Source: Syntrophaceae bacterium (GTDB taxonomy: Bacteria; Desulfobacterota; BSN033; UBA1163). Taken from it: a DNA stretch of 64,000 nucleotides. The position numbers and the translations under genes are program-made. The notes beneath the pieces are model-generated. The model ran no database searches. It was not told the DNA's origin and saw nothing but the letters and a program-made list of their open reading frames with translations. Location: assembly GCA_013388635.1 (NCBI GenBank), contig JACAEX010000088.1, positions 20,667 through 84,666 on the forward strand, written 5' to 3'. Positions 1 through 9,108 of this stretch are shown one piece after another. Positions within the stretch are counted from its first letter, which is position 1, and each line of letters starts with the position of its first letter.

Positions 1-762
1 AGCGAACCGCCACTGTTTCAGGTATTGGATGGCGATCCATTCCAGCTCCGTATCCCCTCTAATCGTGGGGATCACTCGATCCACCATCCCTTCGGGCGAT
101 ACCCAGAAGGTTAGCTCAATCTCTGCTTCCACCCTGACTTTAACCTGGGGGGTCTGAGGCCTCTCTAATATCTTCCGGGTGGCCAAGGGTCCCTTAATCC
201 CCAGAAGGGAGTTCTCTTCTAAGGGCCTCTCTTGAGGGGCCCTCCCCCTTCTACTCAGAAGCCCTTCGATCACCTTCTCAGCCCCTTTATCTCTCAAGTA
301 GAGCGCGTCGCCAGCCTCATCTTTTGGAGAAGGAACCGGGGCCTCGATATCAAGAAGAAGGCCTTCTTTACTCCTGAGGTATTCTTTCAATTCCTTTTCC
401 AGCTCCTTGAATTCAGGAGAATTCCTAAGGGCCTTGTCTCTCTCTTCTCCTGGAAGCGGCTCCAGTTTTCTCGGTCGAGGATACTCCGGAGCATAAGATC
501 TCCAGTCCTGAAGTGCACTTGCCTCTCTCATCTTCTTAAGGATCACCTCTTCCCGGATACGCTTTTCCTCAGGAGACATCTCCCCTTTCTCCCATCGCAA
601 TATCCTCTTGCCCTCCCTGGTCAACCTTTGCCACTCCTCGTCGAGGCTGGATCGAAACGGTGGATGAAAAAAGAGAAGCCAGCAGAGAAGCCCTGCGAGC
701 ACAAGGGAGGCGACCATGAGGAGGAAAGTGAACCGCCGTGTTCTCTCCGATCTTCTCTCCAT
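1..762 (-). CDS. TonB-like C-terminal domain protein (partial, runs off left edge)
   Basis: This ORF is missing from the track because its stop lies outside the window; 254 codons are visible. It starts with ATG at 762, which overlaps the TAA of the upstream TPR gene (TAATG), so translation is probably coupled. A basic N-terminus is followed by one membrane segment (about residues 11-31), a charged Glu/Arg/Pro-rich linker, and at the cut edge a TonB C-terminal-like stretch (EAEIELTFWVSPEGMVDRVI, then a segment ending QWRF). The layout of inner-membrane anchor, periplasmic linker and TonB-like domain fits an energy-transducer relative. The real end is not seen, so it could equally be a TonB-domain protein working with its TPR neighbour and not with an outer-membrane receptor. 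Confidence 0.75.
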   Translation of the reverse strand, partial: MERRSERTRRFTFLLMVASLVLAGLLCWLLFFHPPFRSSLDEEWQRLTREGKRILRWEKGEMSPEEKRIREEVILKKMREASALQDWRSYAPEYPRPRKLEPLPGEERDKALRNSPEFKELEKELKEYLRSKEGLLLDIEAPVPSPKDEAGDALYLRDKGAEKVIEGLLSRRGRAPQERPLEENSLLGIKGPLATRKILERPQTPQVKVRVEAEIELTFWVSPEGMVDRVIPTIRGDTELEWIAIQYLKQWRFA

Positions 763-3700
763 TACCGAACCGCCCCCTGGTCAAGCTGCTCGAGCATCTT
801 TTTGGCCACTTCTCGCCTCTCCTCCCTGCGAGTCTTCTCCAACAATTTTCGGTAGACCTGTCTGGCCTCGGACCATTTCTTTTCCTCAATATAGAGAGAA
901 CCCAATCTGATAAGAGCCTCCTCCATCACTTCGGACTGATGCGAATAAAGGTAAATCACCCTTGAAAATTGAAGGATCGCCTGTTCTTTATTCCCACTTC
1001 CCAAATAGGCCTCCCCCAATTTGAACAGGGCCTGACTGGCCACCCCCTGTTCAGGGCTCCGAACCGCTATGGAAAGGGCTGAAATCGCATCCCCAAATCT
1101 CTTCTGGGAGAGATAAAGAATCCCCAATCTTAAATATCCTTCAAACCGGATGTCGTCATCTGAAAATTTCGTAACCATCTCTTTTAAGACTCGCTTGGCC
1201 TCCTCGGCCTTCCCCAGACCTTGGTAGCCCGCCTCCATCCCTAAAAAGGCTTTCTTCACCAGGGAATGTTGGGGATGGTTCTTAACGATCCATTCATATC
1301 CTTCCAGCGCCTTCGTGTAATTCTTGAGAAGAAGATAGACCTCTCCGGCCACCATCTGTACCTCGACCAGAAGACGACCCTTTGGGTAATCACGGATGAA
1401 CCTCTCCGCCTCTTCAATGGCCTCAACCCATCTCCTCTCGTCTTTCAAGAAGAGGATAATTCGATACCGTGCCTCCTCTGCCCATTCGCTGTTCGGATAG
1501 CGCTGGATCAGCTCTCGAAATGTCTTCACCGCCTTACTTCCCATTCGAGATTGCTGGTAGTAGTTACCCAATTCCATCAGCACCTGACCGGCCAAGACAT
1601 GCTGGGGATAGCGTTTTAAAAACGATTCCACGGAGGAAACGAAGGCATCGTACTTCCTCTCGCGAAGAAAAGAGAGGAGCGCTCCGTAATCGGCTTCCGG
1701 CGCTTCTTTCGATTTAGGAAATTCTTTGACCACCTGGAGGTAGGCCTGTACAGCCTGCCCATATCGTCGCAGATTATAATATCCGTCCCCTACCTTCAGG
1801 AGCGCAGAAGGGACGTAGGGGCTTTCAGGATAAAGTTTGATCAGACGCCGAAATGCCTCGATCGCTCTGCTATAATTCTTCTTCCGAAAATAGGACCAGC
1901 CAATCCAGTACTGGGACGCATCTCGGTAAGGGCTCGCCGGATTGGACTTCAGCAGCGCTTGGAACTGCCTCACCGCTTCCTCAAACTCCCCCTGTCGATA
2001 GGCAATCCACCCGAGGAGGTAGCGGGCCTTCTCCCTATCCCCGTTTCCCTCGGGAAGGGAGGCCAGGCGGGCCACATGAGATTTTGCCTCTTGATAATCG
2101 TTCTGGTTCAGGTAACACTCGGCCACCAACAAGGGGATCGAGGGGGTGGATCGATAGTGCGGAAATTCTGTCAGCACCTTGAGGAAGTGGTGATTCGCCT
2201 CCTTCCAGTTTCCTCTTTGAAAATGGTACCAGCCTAAGCCGGTCAACGCCTTCGGGTATAACGCTGGATCTCCTTTCAATCGATTTGCATACTCGACACC
2301 TCTCCGATAATCCTGTTTCAGGAGACTGGTCTCCATCAACCAATAGACGATCTCGTTTCTCTCAGGGTAGTCGGGGAAATGAGTGAGCAGTCTTTCCCAG
2401 TATCGAATCGCTCCGTCGTAATTCTTCAGATAGAAGTGCGCATAGCCCAATCTTGAGAGGGCCTGATCTTCGAGCCTTGTCTCTCTCCTCTTTCCCAATA
2501 TCTTACGGTAGGTATCGATCGCACCGGTGTAATCCTTCTGATTGAAGAGGGACTCCCCAAGCATGAAATAGGCACGCTCCTGAAGGTCACTCTCAGGATA
2601 GGTTCTGAGAAACTGCCGAAAGATGGCCGCAGCGGACGCATATTCCTTTTTCCCAAAGTAGTATTCCCCGATGTCGAGGAAGCTCAGTTCCACCCATGGA
2701 GAGGAGAGAAAATGAGAAAGAAACCTCTGGTGAAAATGGATTGCCTTTTCGACTTCATGATCTCCTAAATAGGTCTTTGAAACTCCCCAGAAGATCGGAT
2801 CCGAAAGCCTTGTCCCGGGAAAGGTGAGCAAAATGTCCTCAAAGACCTTTCTTCCGTCCGAAAAATTACCGAGCGAGACCAGGCTCCAGGCCAGGGCGTA
2901 CCGGATGCTCTCCTCCAAAGGATGCTGCGGAAATCGCTTCAGGAAATCTTGAAACAGGTTCACGGCATCGGCAAATTGACCCAGCTTGAAGTAACTGATC
3001 CCCATCAGATACTCAGCCTCTGGTCTCCAGCTCCCCTTGGGATATTGCTGACGCAGGACTTCCATCTCCTGAACCGTTTCTGCGTACCGACCAAGATAGT
3101 AGAGGCAATAGCCTGACCAAAAGAGTGAGGATTGGGCGATGGGATGGCGGAGCTTTTTGTCGTGCACCGTGTGAAAGAATCGGTAGGCCTCCTCATACAT
3201 TCCCTGCCTTAGCTGAATCCATCCGCAGGAATAGAGGGCATAGGGATAAAACTCGTTCTCCGCGTGTTCTTCCGCAACGCTTTGAAAGGAAGAGAATGCG
3301 TCTTCGATCCTCCCCTGGTGAAATGCCGCTTCGCCCATCCAGTAAAGGGCAGATCCTTTCCAGACACTTCCCGGATACTCCTTGACCAGTTTCTGAAAAG
3401 TCTGGATGGCATCTTCATAATTCTCTCTAAGATAGTGATGCCTCCCTTTTTCGTAAAGTGCCTTATCTCCTCCCAGCACCTCTGTGACGCCCCTGGTGAA
3501 CCGACTCGAATAAGCACAACCCGGCTGGGTACTCGGAGGCGTCATCTTCCTTACAGGCCCGACCCCGGCGGCCCCTAAGTCAACAGCGCCCAGGCCGGGT
3601 TCTTCCTTCACTCCTTGAGCGATGATGACCGGAAAGGGAACCTCCCTCCTCTCCACCCATCTTGTCTCCTGCTTACCAAAAAAAGTGATCTCAGGTCCTT

Positions 3701-3803
3701 CTGTACGGTTTCGATGCTGCCCTTCTCCTCTGCCCACCGGAAAAGAGAGGGTAACCGAAAGCAGGAGACAAAAACTTAGGATCCTCGTCAATTTCTGCGG
3801 CAT
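762..3803 (-). CDS. large tetratricopeptide-repeat protein, exported
   Basis: About 1013 residues built almost entirely of TPR/Sel1-type helical pairs (recurrent A-Y-G/F-x-x-A-I-x-x-F and YPxS motifs), preceded by a signal peptide (MPQKLTRILSFCLLLSVTLS). The track start at 3872 is a TTG lying inside a promoter-like sequence. ATG 3803 puts the signal peptide at the N-terminus and is preferred. Such periplasmic TPR solenoids serve as scaffolds for envelope assembly, and several blocks resemble the YbgF/BamD type of repeat. It is directly followed and overlapped by the TonB-like gene, which suggests the two products work together. The partner it binds cannot be read from the sequence. Confidence 0.85.
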   Translation of the reverse strand: MPQKLTRILSFCLLLSVTLSFPVGRGEGQHRNRTEGPEITFFGKQETRWVERREVPFPVIIAQGVKEEPGLGAVDLGAAGVGPVRKMTPPSTQPGCAYSSRFTRGVTEVLGGDKALYEKGRHHYLRENYEDAIQTFQKLVKEYPGSVWKGSALYWMGEAAFHQGRIEDAFSSFQSVAEEHAENEFYPYALYSCGWIQLRQGMYEEAYRFFHTVHDKKLRHPIAQSSLFWSGYCLYYLGRYAETVQEMEVLRQQYPKGSWRPEAEYLMGISYFKLGQFADAVNLFQDFLKRFPQHPLEESIRYALAWSLVSLGNFSDGRKVFEDILLTFPGTRLSDPIFWGVSKTYLGDHEVEKAIHFHQRFLSHFLSSPWVELSFLDIGEYYFGKKEYASAAAIFRQFLRTYPESDLQERAYFMLGESLFNQKDYTGAIDTYRKILGKRRETRLEDQALSRLGYAHFYLKNYDGAIRYWERLLTHFPDYPERNEIVYWLMETSLLKQDYRRGVEYANRLKGDPALYPKALTGLGWYHFQRGNWKEANHHFLKVLTEFPHYRSTPSIPLLVAECYLNQNDYQEAKSHVARLASLPEGNGDREKARYLLGWIAYRQGEFEEAVRQFQALLKSNPASPYRDASQYWIGWSYFRKKNYSRAIEAFRRLIKLYPESPYVPSALLKVGDGYYNLRRYGQAVQAYLQVVKEFPKSKEAPEADYGALLSFLRERKYDAFVSSVESFLKRYPQHVLAGQVLMELGNYYQQSRMGSKAVKTFRELIQRYPNSEWAEEARYRIILFLKDERRWVEAIEEAERFIRDYPKGRLLVEVQMVAGEVYLLLKNYTKALEGYEWIVKNHPQHSLVKKAFLGMEAGYQGLGKAEEAKRVLKEMVTKFSDDDIRFEGYLRLGILYLSQKRFGDAISALSIAVRSPEQGVASQALFKLGEAYLGSGNKEQAILQFSRVIYLYSHQSEVMEEALIRLGSLYIEEKKWSEARQVYRKLLEKTRREERREVAKKMLEQLDQGAVR

Positions 3804-3836
3804 ATTGGCTAAATACCTTTGTTTTCTTATAAAACG

Positions 3837-3862
3837 TATCAGATATGTTGAAGGAATGTCAA
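3837..3862 (-). promoter_or_regulatory. candidate sigma-70 promoter of the TPR/TonB-like operon
   Basis: On the minus strand a perfect TTGACA (3862-3857) is followed 15-18 bases later by weak -10 candidates (TGATAC, TACGTT). It lies between the track's TTG start and ATG 3803, supporting the shorter protein. The -10 match is poor, so this is only a candidate. Confidence 0.35.
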
Positions 3863-3933
3863 GGATTGACAAGATTTTTAAGACTGTGATAGGGTTGAAT
3901 TAACTAATGGACGAAATGATCGGTCTGGCCGTC

Positions 3934-4674
3934 ATGAAAAGAAAAACAATTTACCTGCTGGCATTCTTGATCGCCTTCTTCTCTCTTACCGGATGCGGGG
4001 AGGGCAAAAGGGGTTCCGAAGTCAATCCCGGGGGGGAATTCAGAGCGATGCGTGAGAAGATGGTAGAGACGCAGATCAAGGCAAGAGGAGTGAAAGACCC
4101 TCGTGTTCTGTCCGCGATGCTTAAGGTGGAGCGTCACCGCTTTGTCCCTAAGGACTTGCAGGCCTCAGCCTATAGCGACCAGCCCCTACCCATCGGAGAG
4201 GGCCAAACGATCTCCCAGCCCTATATTGTTGCCCTGATGACCGAACTGCTTGATCTGAAAGGGGATGAAAAGGTCTTGGAAATCGGAACAGGGTCAGGTT
4301 ATCAGGCTGCCATCCTGGCCGAATTGGTCAAAGAGGTCTACACAATCGAGATCGTTGAAAGGCTTGCAGTTTCTGCAAAGAACCTTCTTCACCAAATGGG
4401 CTACCGGAATATCACGGTCAAGGCAGGGGATGGATACTTGGGATGGCCTGAGGTCGCACCTTTCGATGCCATCATCGTCACTGCTGCACCGGATCACATC
4501 CCCAAGCCCCTTTTGGAGCAGTTAAAAGACGGAGGCCGAATGGTCCTGCCGGTAGGAACGTTCAGCCAGGTATTAAAAAAGATTGTTAAACGATCGGGGA
4601 AGATTGAAACAGTAGATGTGATCCCTGTGGTCTTCGTCCCGATGACCGGAGAAGGTGTGAAGCAGCTCAGATGA
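3934..4674 (+). CDS. pcm: protein-L-isoaspartate O-methyltransferase, lipoprotein form
   Basis: This enzyme transfers a methyl group from S-adenosylmethionine to isoaspartyl residues in damaged proteins, starting their repair. The PCMT core is clear: the entry segment with RHRFVP and an [16 protein letters not shown] motif, the SAM-binding glycine loop ([13 protein letters not shown]), and the acidic strand after it ([10 protein letters not shown]). Unusually for the family, the N-terminus from Met10 is a lipoprotein signal ([21 protein letters not shown], lipobox LTGC), so the enzyme is predicted to be membrane-anchored outside the cytoplasm. ATG 3934 places this signal at the start; the track start 3907 adds nine residues and has no better ribosome site. 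It is divergent from the TPR operon, with only a short spacer between. Confidence 0.85.
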   Translation: MKRKTIYLLAFLIAFFSLTGCGEGKRGSEVNPGGEFRAMREKMVETQIKARGVKDPRVLSAMLKVERHRFVPKDLQASAYSDQPLPIGEGQTISQPYIVALMTELLDLKGDEKVLEIGTGSGYQAAILAELVKEVYTIEIVERLAVSAKNLLHQMGYRNITVKAGDGYLGWPEVAPFDAIIVTAAPDHIPKPLLEQLKDGGRMVLPVGTFSQVLKKIVKRSGKIETVDVIPVVFVPMTGEGVKQLR

Positions 4675-4679
4675 AGTTC

Positions 4680-4708
4680 TTGACATCGATCGAAAAGTTT
4701 ACAATAAT
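4680..4708 (+). promoter_or_regulatory. sigma-70-type promoter upstream of the ketoacyl synthase
   Basis: TTGACA (4680-4685), a 17-base spacer and AATAAT (4703-4708) match the -35/-10 consensus at 6/6 and 5/6. Transcription would begin near 4716, giving a leader of about 35 bases before ATG 4750. Confidence 0.6.
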
Positions 4709-4749
4709 GATTTAATAACTCCTTAAATTAATAAAAAATTGAGGCAAGG

Positions 4750-6006
4750 ATGGAAAAGAGAAGGGTTGTGGTCACTGGGATGGGGGTTGTGGCTCCCAAT
4801 GGGATCGGGATAGAAAACTTCTGGGATTCATTAGTCCATGGACGATCAGGAGTGAGAAAGATCACCCATTTCGACGCCTCCTCTTACCCCTGCCAAATCG
4901 CAGCAGAAGTCCCGGATTTCAACCCCACCGATTATATGGACTTCAAGACTGCAAAGAGGTTAAGTAGATACTCACAATTTGCTTTGGCAGCTGCTCAAAT
5001 GGCACTCGAGGACTCAGAGATCGATTTAAGCCGGGAAGATCCGTTTAAAATTGGCGTCTTTATCGGGACAGCCATTGGAGGGGGAGATATTTCGGAACAT
5101 CTACATACCGTTTTTATGGAAAAAGGAATAAAAAGAATTCCTCCCTATGCAGTCTTCTCAATCTCAACCCATTGTGCCAGTGGTGCGATCAGCTGCGCCT
5201 TTAGTTTAAAAGGCCCCAATAATACTGTTTCAGCAGGTTGCAACTCCGGATTAGATGCCTGTTGTCTTGCCTATAATTCAATACAAATAGGGAAAGCGGA
5301 CACAATTCTTGTTGGAGCTGGGGAGGCGCCAATTACGCCTTATATCTTTGGAGTGTTTTGCGCGAGCGGTTACCTATCAAGATGCAATGATGACCCCAAA
5401 AGGGCAGTAAAACCATATGATATAGAAAGTGACGGATTAGTCTTAGGTGAAGGGGGGGCTGTCATAATTTTAGAAGAACTGACACATGCCAAAAGAAGGA
5501 ATGCGAAGATATATGGAGAGGTTTTGGGATACGGCGCTACTAATGATGGATACGACTTGTTTGGAGTAAATACTGACAGTACTGCTGCTGCAATGTGCTT
5601 TAGAGAGGCACTAATCAGTTCACAACTGGAACCTAAAGATATTGACTATATAAATGCACATGGAAACGGTTACCAGGAATATGATATTTGTGAAACAGAA
5701 GCTATTAAAGATACACTGGGAGAAATTGCTTATCAGATTCCTATTTCAACTCTAAAACCCATTACTGGTCAATCTCTTTCTCCGACCGGAATTTACCAAA
5801 TTATAGCATGCCTTCTCTCTATAAGAGATGGTATTGTTTTACCTACAATAAATCTCTTAAATCCTCATCCGAAATGTGACCTGAACTATGTGCCGAATCG
5901 ATCAATAAAGAAAGATATAGCAATAGCAGCTATGAATGCTCACGGATTTGGAGGAAGGCATACTGTATTAATTGTAGGTAAATATTCTGAGAAAAATTGT
6001 ATGTAG
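4750..6006 (+). CDS. divergent beta-ketoacyl-ACP synthase (FabF/KAS II-like)
   Basis: A 418-residue thiolase-fold condensing enzyme of standard KAS II length (start MEKRRVVVTGMGVVAPNG, with GAGG just upstream). The nucleophile is kept (SAGCNSGLDAC), as are the first His (INAHGNGY, usually NAHGTST) and the active-site Lys (TLKPITGQ). The second catalytic His of the usual MTGH motif is Gln, and the C-terminal loop reads NAHGFGG where FabF has NSFGFGG. It may therefore condense slowly, mainly decarboxylate, or act on an unusual carrier protein. No acyl carrier or other fatty-acid gene is adjacent; the next gene is a histidine kinase. Base composition is visibly more AT-rich than in the housekeeping genes. 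A role in making a modified lipid or small metabolite is a guess. Confidence 0.8.
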   Translation: MEKRRVVVTGMGVVAPNGIGIENFWDSLVHGRSGVRKITHFDASSYPCQIAAEVPDFNPTDYMDFKTAKRLSRYSQFALAAAQMALEDSEIDLSREDPFKIGVFIGTAIGGGDISEHLHTVFMEKGIKRIPPYAVFSISTHCASGAISCAFSLKGPNNTVSAGCNSGLDACCLAYNSIQIGKADTILVGAGEAPITPYIFGVFCASGYLSRCNDDPKRAVKPYDIESDGLVLGEGGAVIILEELTHAKRRNAKIYGEVLGYGATNDGYDLFGVNTDSTAAAMCFREALISSQLEPKDIDYINAHGNGYQEYDICETEAIKDTLGEIAYQIPISTLKPITGQSLSPTGIYQIIACLLSIRDGIVLPTINLLNPHPKCDLNYVPNRSIKKDIAIAAMNAHGFGGRHTVLIVGKYSEKNCM

Positions 6007-6020
6007 CTCTGGAGGTAGCA

Positions 6021-8168
6021 TTGATCGTCATTGGATTATTACTTTTAGTTACGTTCTTCATAAATATTGGGCTGGGCTTTTTGGTTTTTTTTAAGACGTC
6101 TGTTTTTAGACTGGTGAATTTTTTGTTCTCTCTCCTTGCATGGGCCTCTGCTGGTTGGATTTTAAGCATCTTATTAGCATATTCGTTCGAGGATCCTTCA
6201 TGGAAGTTATTCTGGGGAAGAATGAGTTTTGCGACGGCAACTATTATTCCTGCAGCATTCCTCTGTTTCAGTTTACTATTTCCTGGAGACAGGGGGACCT
6301 TGAGTTCTACAAAACTATTATTGTTAGTTCTGCCTTCGCTATTTGTTTTCGGATTATCGTTTACCAGTCAAATAGTTTCTTCGCTCGGTTCTGGGCCGAG
6401 GATGTTTATTTATGGTCCGTTTTATCGATTCTTCTCAGTCTACTTTCTCACTTACATGCTTCTATGTTTTGTATTCCTAATACGCTCTTATAGAAAAGCT
6501 GTGGGGCTTGTAAGGTTACAAATCAAATACTTTCTGGTGGGAATGTCATTGACTGCGGGGTTCGGAGTAACTACCAATCTCTTTCTCCCAATGGCGGGGA
6601 TATCTAAATTTAATTGGCTAGGCCCTCCTTTTACGGTAATCATGGTCGGTTGTACTACTTACTCAATTGTCAAACATCGGCTAATGGACATCAACATAGT
6701 CTTTAAGAAAGGGACCACGTATGTTCTTTTGATGTTGCTTCTTTTTGTCCCTTCTGTGTTTCTGATCATTCTCGGTCAGAAAGTTTTCTATAAACAGGTC
6801 AATTATCTATTTTTAATCTATCTCTTTTTTATTCTTTTTCTGGTGGCCGTCTTCTATTACAAGATCAGACCGAAGACGGAGAGGGCGGTGGAGCAGCTTT
6901 TTTTCAGGAGGCATTACGATTATCGCCAGACCTTAAGCAAATTTAGCAGAGCCATGGTCTCCATCCTTGATCTGAAGTCTCTATCGAAAAGGGTGATCGA
7001 GACCATTATCCAGACCATGGGGGTTGAGAAGGCATCGCTCTTCTTATTGAATGAGGAAAAAGGCGGGTATGAGCTCTACGAGTCAAAAAATATCAATACC
7101 CCTGCTGTCTCACTCCTTCCGAAGGGAGACCCCTTGCCCCACTATTTGGAGAAATTCGGTGAGATCACAATCCGTGAGGAGCTGGTCAAGGGAGCCCATA
7201 TTCCGGAGTTAGAGGGTGTGGTCAATCAGATGTCTTTGCTTGGGGCTGAGATGAGCATCCCCCTTGTTTCAAAGGGTCAACTGATCGGGATCATCAACCT
7301 TAGCTATAAGTTTAATCGGGATATCTATTCCCATGAGGATGTCGAGCTGCTCAGCACTCTGGCCAATCAGATGGCCATCGCTGTCGAAAATGCGAGACTC
7401 TATGAGGATTTGAAGCGATCGAAGTCATATATGCGGAGGGCGGATCGGCTGGCCTCTCTGGGAACGCTTACTGCAGGGCTGGCCCACGAAATCCGGAACC
7501 CCCTGGTGGCGATCAAGACCTTTACCCAGCTGCTTCCTGAACGCCTTGAGGACGAGGAGTTTCTAAACAAGTTTCTCGGCATCGCCTCTGGAGAGGTGGA
7601 CCGGATCGCCCTCCTGATCAACGAACTCCTTGAGTTTGCCAAGCCATCGGAGCCAAAGTTGGAGTTGGAGAATATCAATACCATCTTAGATGGGATGATC
7701 CTTCTGGTCTCCACCGAGGCCAAGAAGAAGGAGATCGATCTGATCAAGAGTTATGCCCTGGATCTGCCTCCGGTTCAGATCGACCGGGAACAGATCAAGC
7801 AGGTCTTTCTCAATATCCTGATCAATGCGATTGAGGCAACGCCGGAGCATGGAAGCATCACTGTGAAGACCCGCTCCTTTGTGAAACCCGGAGGGACACC
7901 CTATGTTCAGATTGAGGTGACGGACACCGGCTGTGGAATTCCGAAAGAGAGGTTAGAAGAGATCTTCAACTTCTTTACCACGAAAAGCGGAGGGAGCGGA
8001 TTGGGTCTATCGATCTGCCATCAGATTGTTGAGGACCATAAGGGATATATTCATGTGGAGAGTGAGGTGAACCGGGGCTCCTCCTTCTTTGTCAACCTGC
8101 CCCTGAACCAGGAAACCCCGAAGAGAAGAAAAGATGATTTAGGATACCAGCACGGCACATCTCCCTGA
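6021..8168 (+). CDS. membrane sensor histidine kinase (multi-TM, GAF, HisKA, HATPase)
   Basis: The best start is TTG 6021, which has GGAGG five bases upstream (6011-6015); the track start 5997 overlaps the end of the previous gene and has no ribosome site. About 715 residues. Some eight to nine hydrophobic segments fill roughly residues 1-290, resembling the seven-TM sensor region of HisKA_7TM kinases. A GAF domain (about 310-465), the phospho-acceptor box LAHEIRNPLVAIKTF (His near 488), the N-box NILINAIEATPE and the G boxes (DTGCGIPKE, GGSGLGLSI) follow. No response regulator is adjacent, so it is an orphan kinase. PEP-CTERM-system PrsK kinases share this layout and are an alternative identity. 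The first 280 codons are much more AT-rich than the rest. Confidence 0.88.
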   Translation: MIVIGLLLLVTFFINIGLGFLVFFKTSVFRLVNFLFSLLAWASAGWILSILLAYSFEDPSWKLFWGRMSFATATIIPAAFLCFSLLFPGDRGTLSSTKLLLLVLPSLFVFGLSFTSQIVSSLGSGPRMFIYGPFYRFFSVYFLTYMLLCFVFLIRSYRKAVGLVRLQIKYFLVGMSLTAGFGVTTNLFLPMAGISKFNWLGPPFTVIMVGCTTYSIVKHRLMDINIVFKKGTTYVLLMLLLFVPSVFLIILGQKVFYKQVNYLFLIYLFFILFLVAVFYYKIRPKTERAVEQLFFRRHYDYRQTLSKFSRAMVSILDLKSLSKRVIETIIQTMGVEKASLFLLNEEKGGYELYESKNINTPAVSLLPKGDPLPHYLEKFGEITIREELVKGAHIPELEGVVNQMSLLGAEMSIPLVSKGQLIGIINLSYKFNRDIYSHEDVELLSTLANQMAIAVENARLYEDLKRSKSYMRRADRLASLGTLTAGLAHEIRNPLVAIKTFTQLLPERLEDEEFLNKFLGIASGEVDRIALLINELLEFAKPSEPKLELENINTILDGMILLVSTEAKKKEIDLIKSYALDLPPVQIDREQIKQVFLNILINAIEATPEHGSITVKTRSFVKPGGTPYVQIEVTDTGCGIPKERLEEIFNFFTTKSGGSGLGLSICHQIVEDHKGYIHVESEVNRGSSFFVNLPLNQETPKRRKDDLGYQHGTSP

Positions 8169-8185
8169 GCTACTCTTCCCTAACA

Positions 8186-8923
8186 TCATATCTTCAAACC
8201 GGAGGCCAGCTCTTCCAAGAGCTGACGATCGAGGATCGTAATCCGATTCCCTTTCACATCGATGATGCCTTTGGCCCTCATCTTGGCCAGGGTTCTCGAA
8301 AGGGTCTCGCTGATCGTTCCTAATTTTGCGGCCAATTGTGTCTTGCTCAAATCGAGCTCAACCTCCCTCGGGCCCTTCCCTTCCCGGGATTGAGTCGCTC
8401 CGACTTTCGATTGCTTCACGGAGAGGTCGATCAGATACTTTGCAATCCTGGCCGAGACCTCCTTGAGGGAAAGCTCTTCGATCAGGGATGCAAACCTTTT
8501 CAAGAATTGCGAAAGAGAAACGATCATATTAATGCCGAGCTGGGAATTTTTCTCCAGCAACTGAACAAAGTCCCTCTTCGGAAAAAAGAGCATCTGGCTA
8601 TCGCTCAGCGCCTCAGCAAAAGCAGGGTAACTTCCTTCGAGAAAGAGGGCTGCCTCAGCAAAGGTGTCAGGAGGGCTGACGACGTGGAGAATCTGCTCTT
8701 TGCCATCCGGAGAAACCTTGTAAATCTTTACCTTTCCTGAAAGAAGGACATAAAACCCTCTCGCCTCCTCCCCTTCTGAGAAAATGATCTGCCCTTTGGC
8801 AGCTCGCTTGAGCGAGGCAAGTGCTCTGACTCTCTTCAGATCATCTTCTTTGAGTCCCGTAAAGAGAGGACAATGTCTTAAAATGTCAACGGACATACAG
8901 GTTAAATCTACAGGATTTCCCAA
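8186..8923 (-). CDS. Crp/Fnr-family transcriptional regulator
   Basis: A 245-residue protein with an N-terminal cyclic-nucleotide-binding beta-barrel (about residues 15-135), a long dimerisation helix, and a C-terminal Crp-type winged helix (KTQLAAKLGTISETLSRTL as recognition region). The N-terminal cysteine cluster that carries the FeS centre of FNR is absent, as is a clear cAMP-binding PRSETA-like motif, so the effector is unknown; haem or nitric-oxide sensing relatives are possible. The start is TTG 8923 with AGAGG just upstream; ATG 8896 is an alternative without a ribosome site. It is convergent with the kinase (17 bases between stops) and divergent from ftsH. Targets could include the cytochrome genes in this window, but no binding box was identified. 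Confidence 0.85.
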   Translation of the reverse strand: MGNPVDLTCMSVDILRHCPLFTGLKEDDLKRVRALASLKRAAKGQIIFSEGEEARGFYVLLSGKVKIYKVSPDGKEQILHVVSPPDTFAEAALFLEGSYPAFAEALSDSQMLFFPKRDFVQLLEKNSQLGINMIVSLSQFLKRFASLIEELSLKEVSARIAKYLIDLSVKQSKVGATQSREGKGPREVELDLSKTQLAAKLGTISETLSRTLAKMRAKGIIDVKGNRITILDRQLLEELASGLKI

Positions 8924-9108
8924 ACCTCTTCAAGCAAAAATTGAAATAGACCTCGGGTCATAGGCAAATTGATTAGTTATTTCAGTTAGATAGGTAGCTC
9001 ACGCCACGATGGATCCCTGCCCACCAGAATCTCTGCCAGTGCCGCATGATGTTGAAATAGCAGGGTGATTATGTTAATTTAAATCCAGTCCATCACTGGA
9101 GGACCTCT
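8924..9108. promoter_or_regulatory. divergent spacer between the Crp/Fnr gene and ftsH
   Basis: About 185 bases with no ORF. It must hold both promoters and the ftsH leader. A possible long-range pairing, ATCCCTGC near 9012 with GCAGGGTGAT near 9060, could form a leader hairpin. No known riboswitch was recognised. Confidence 0.3.

Noticed and set aside
232-855. Plus-strand ORF of 207 codons at the left edge
   Set aside because: Antisense to the TonB-like partial gene, which has a coupled start and a recognisable C-terminal motif.
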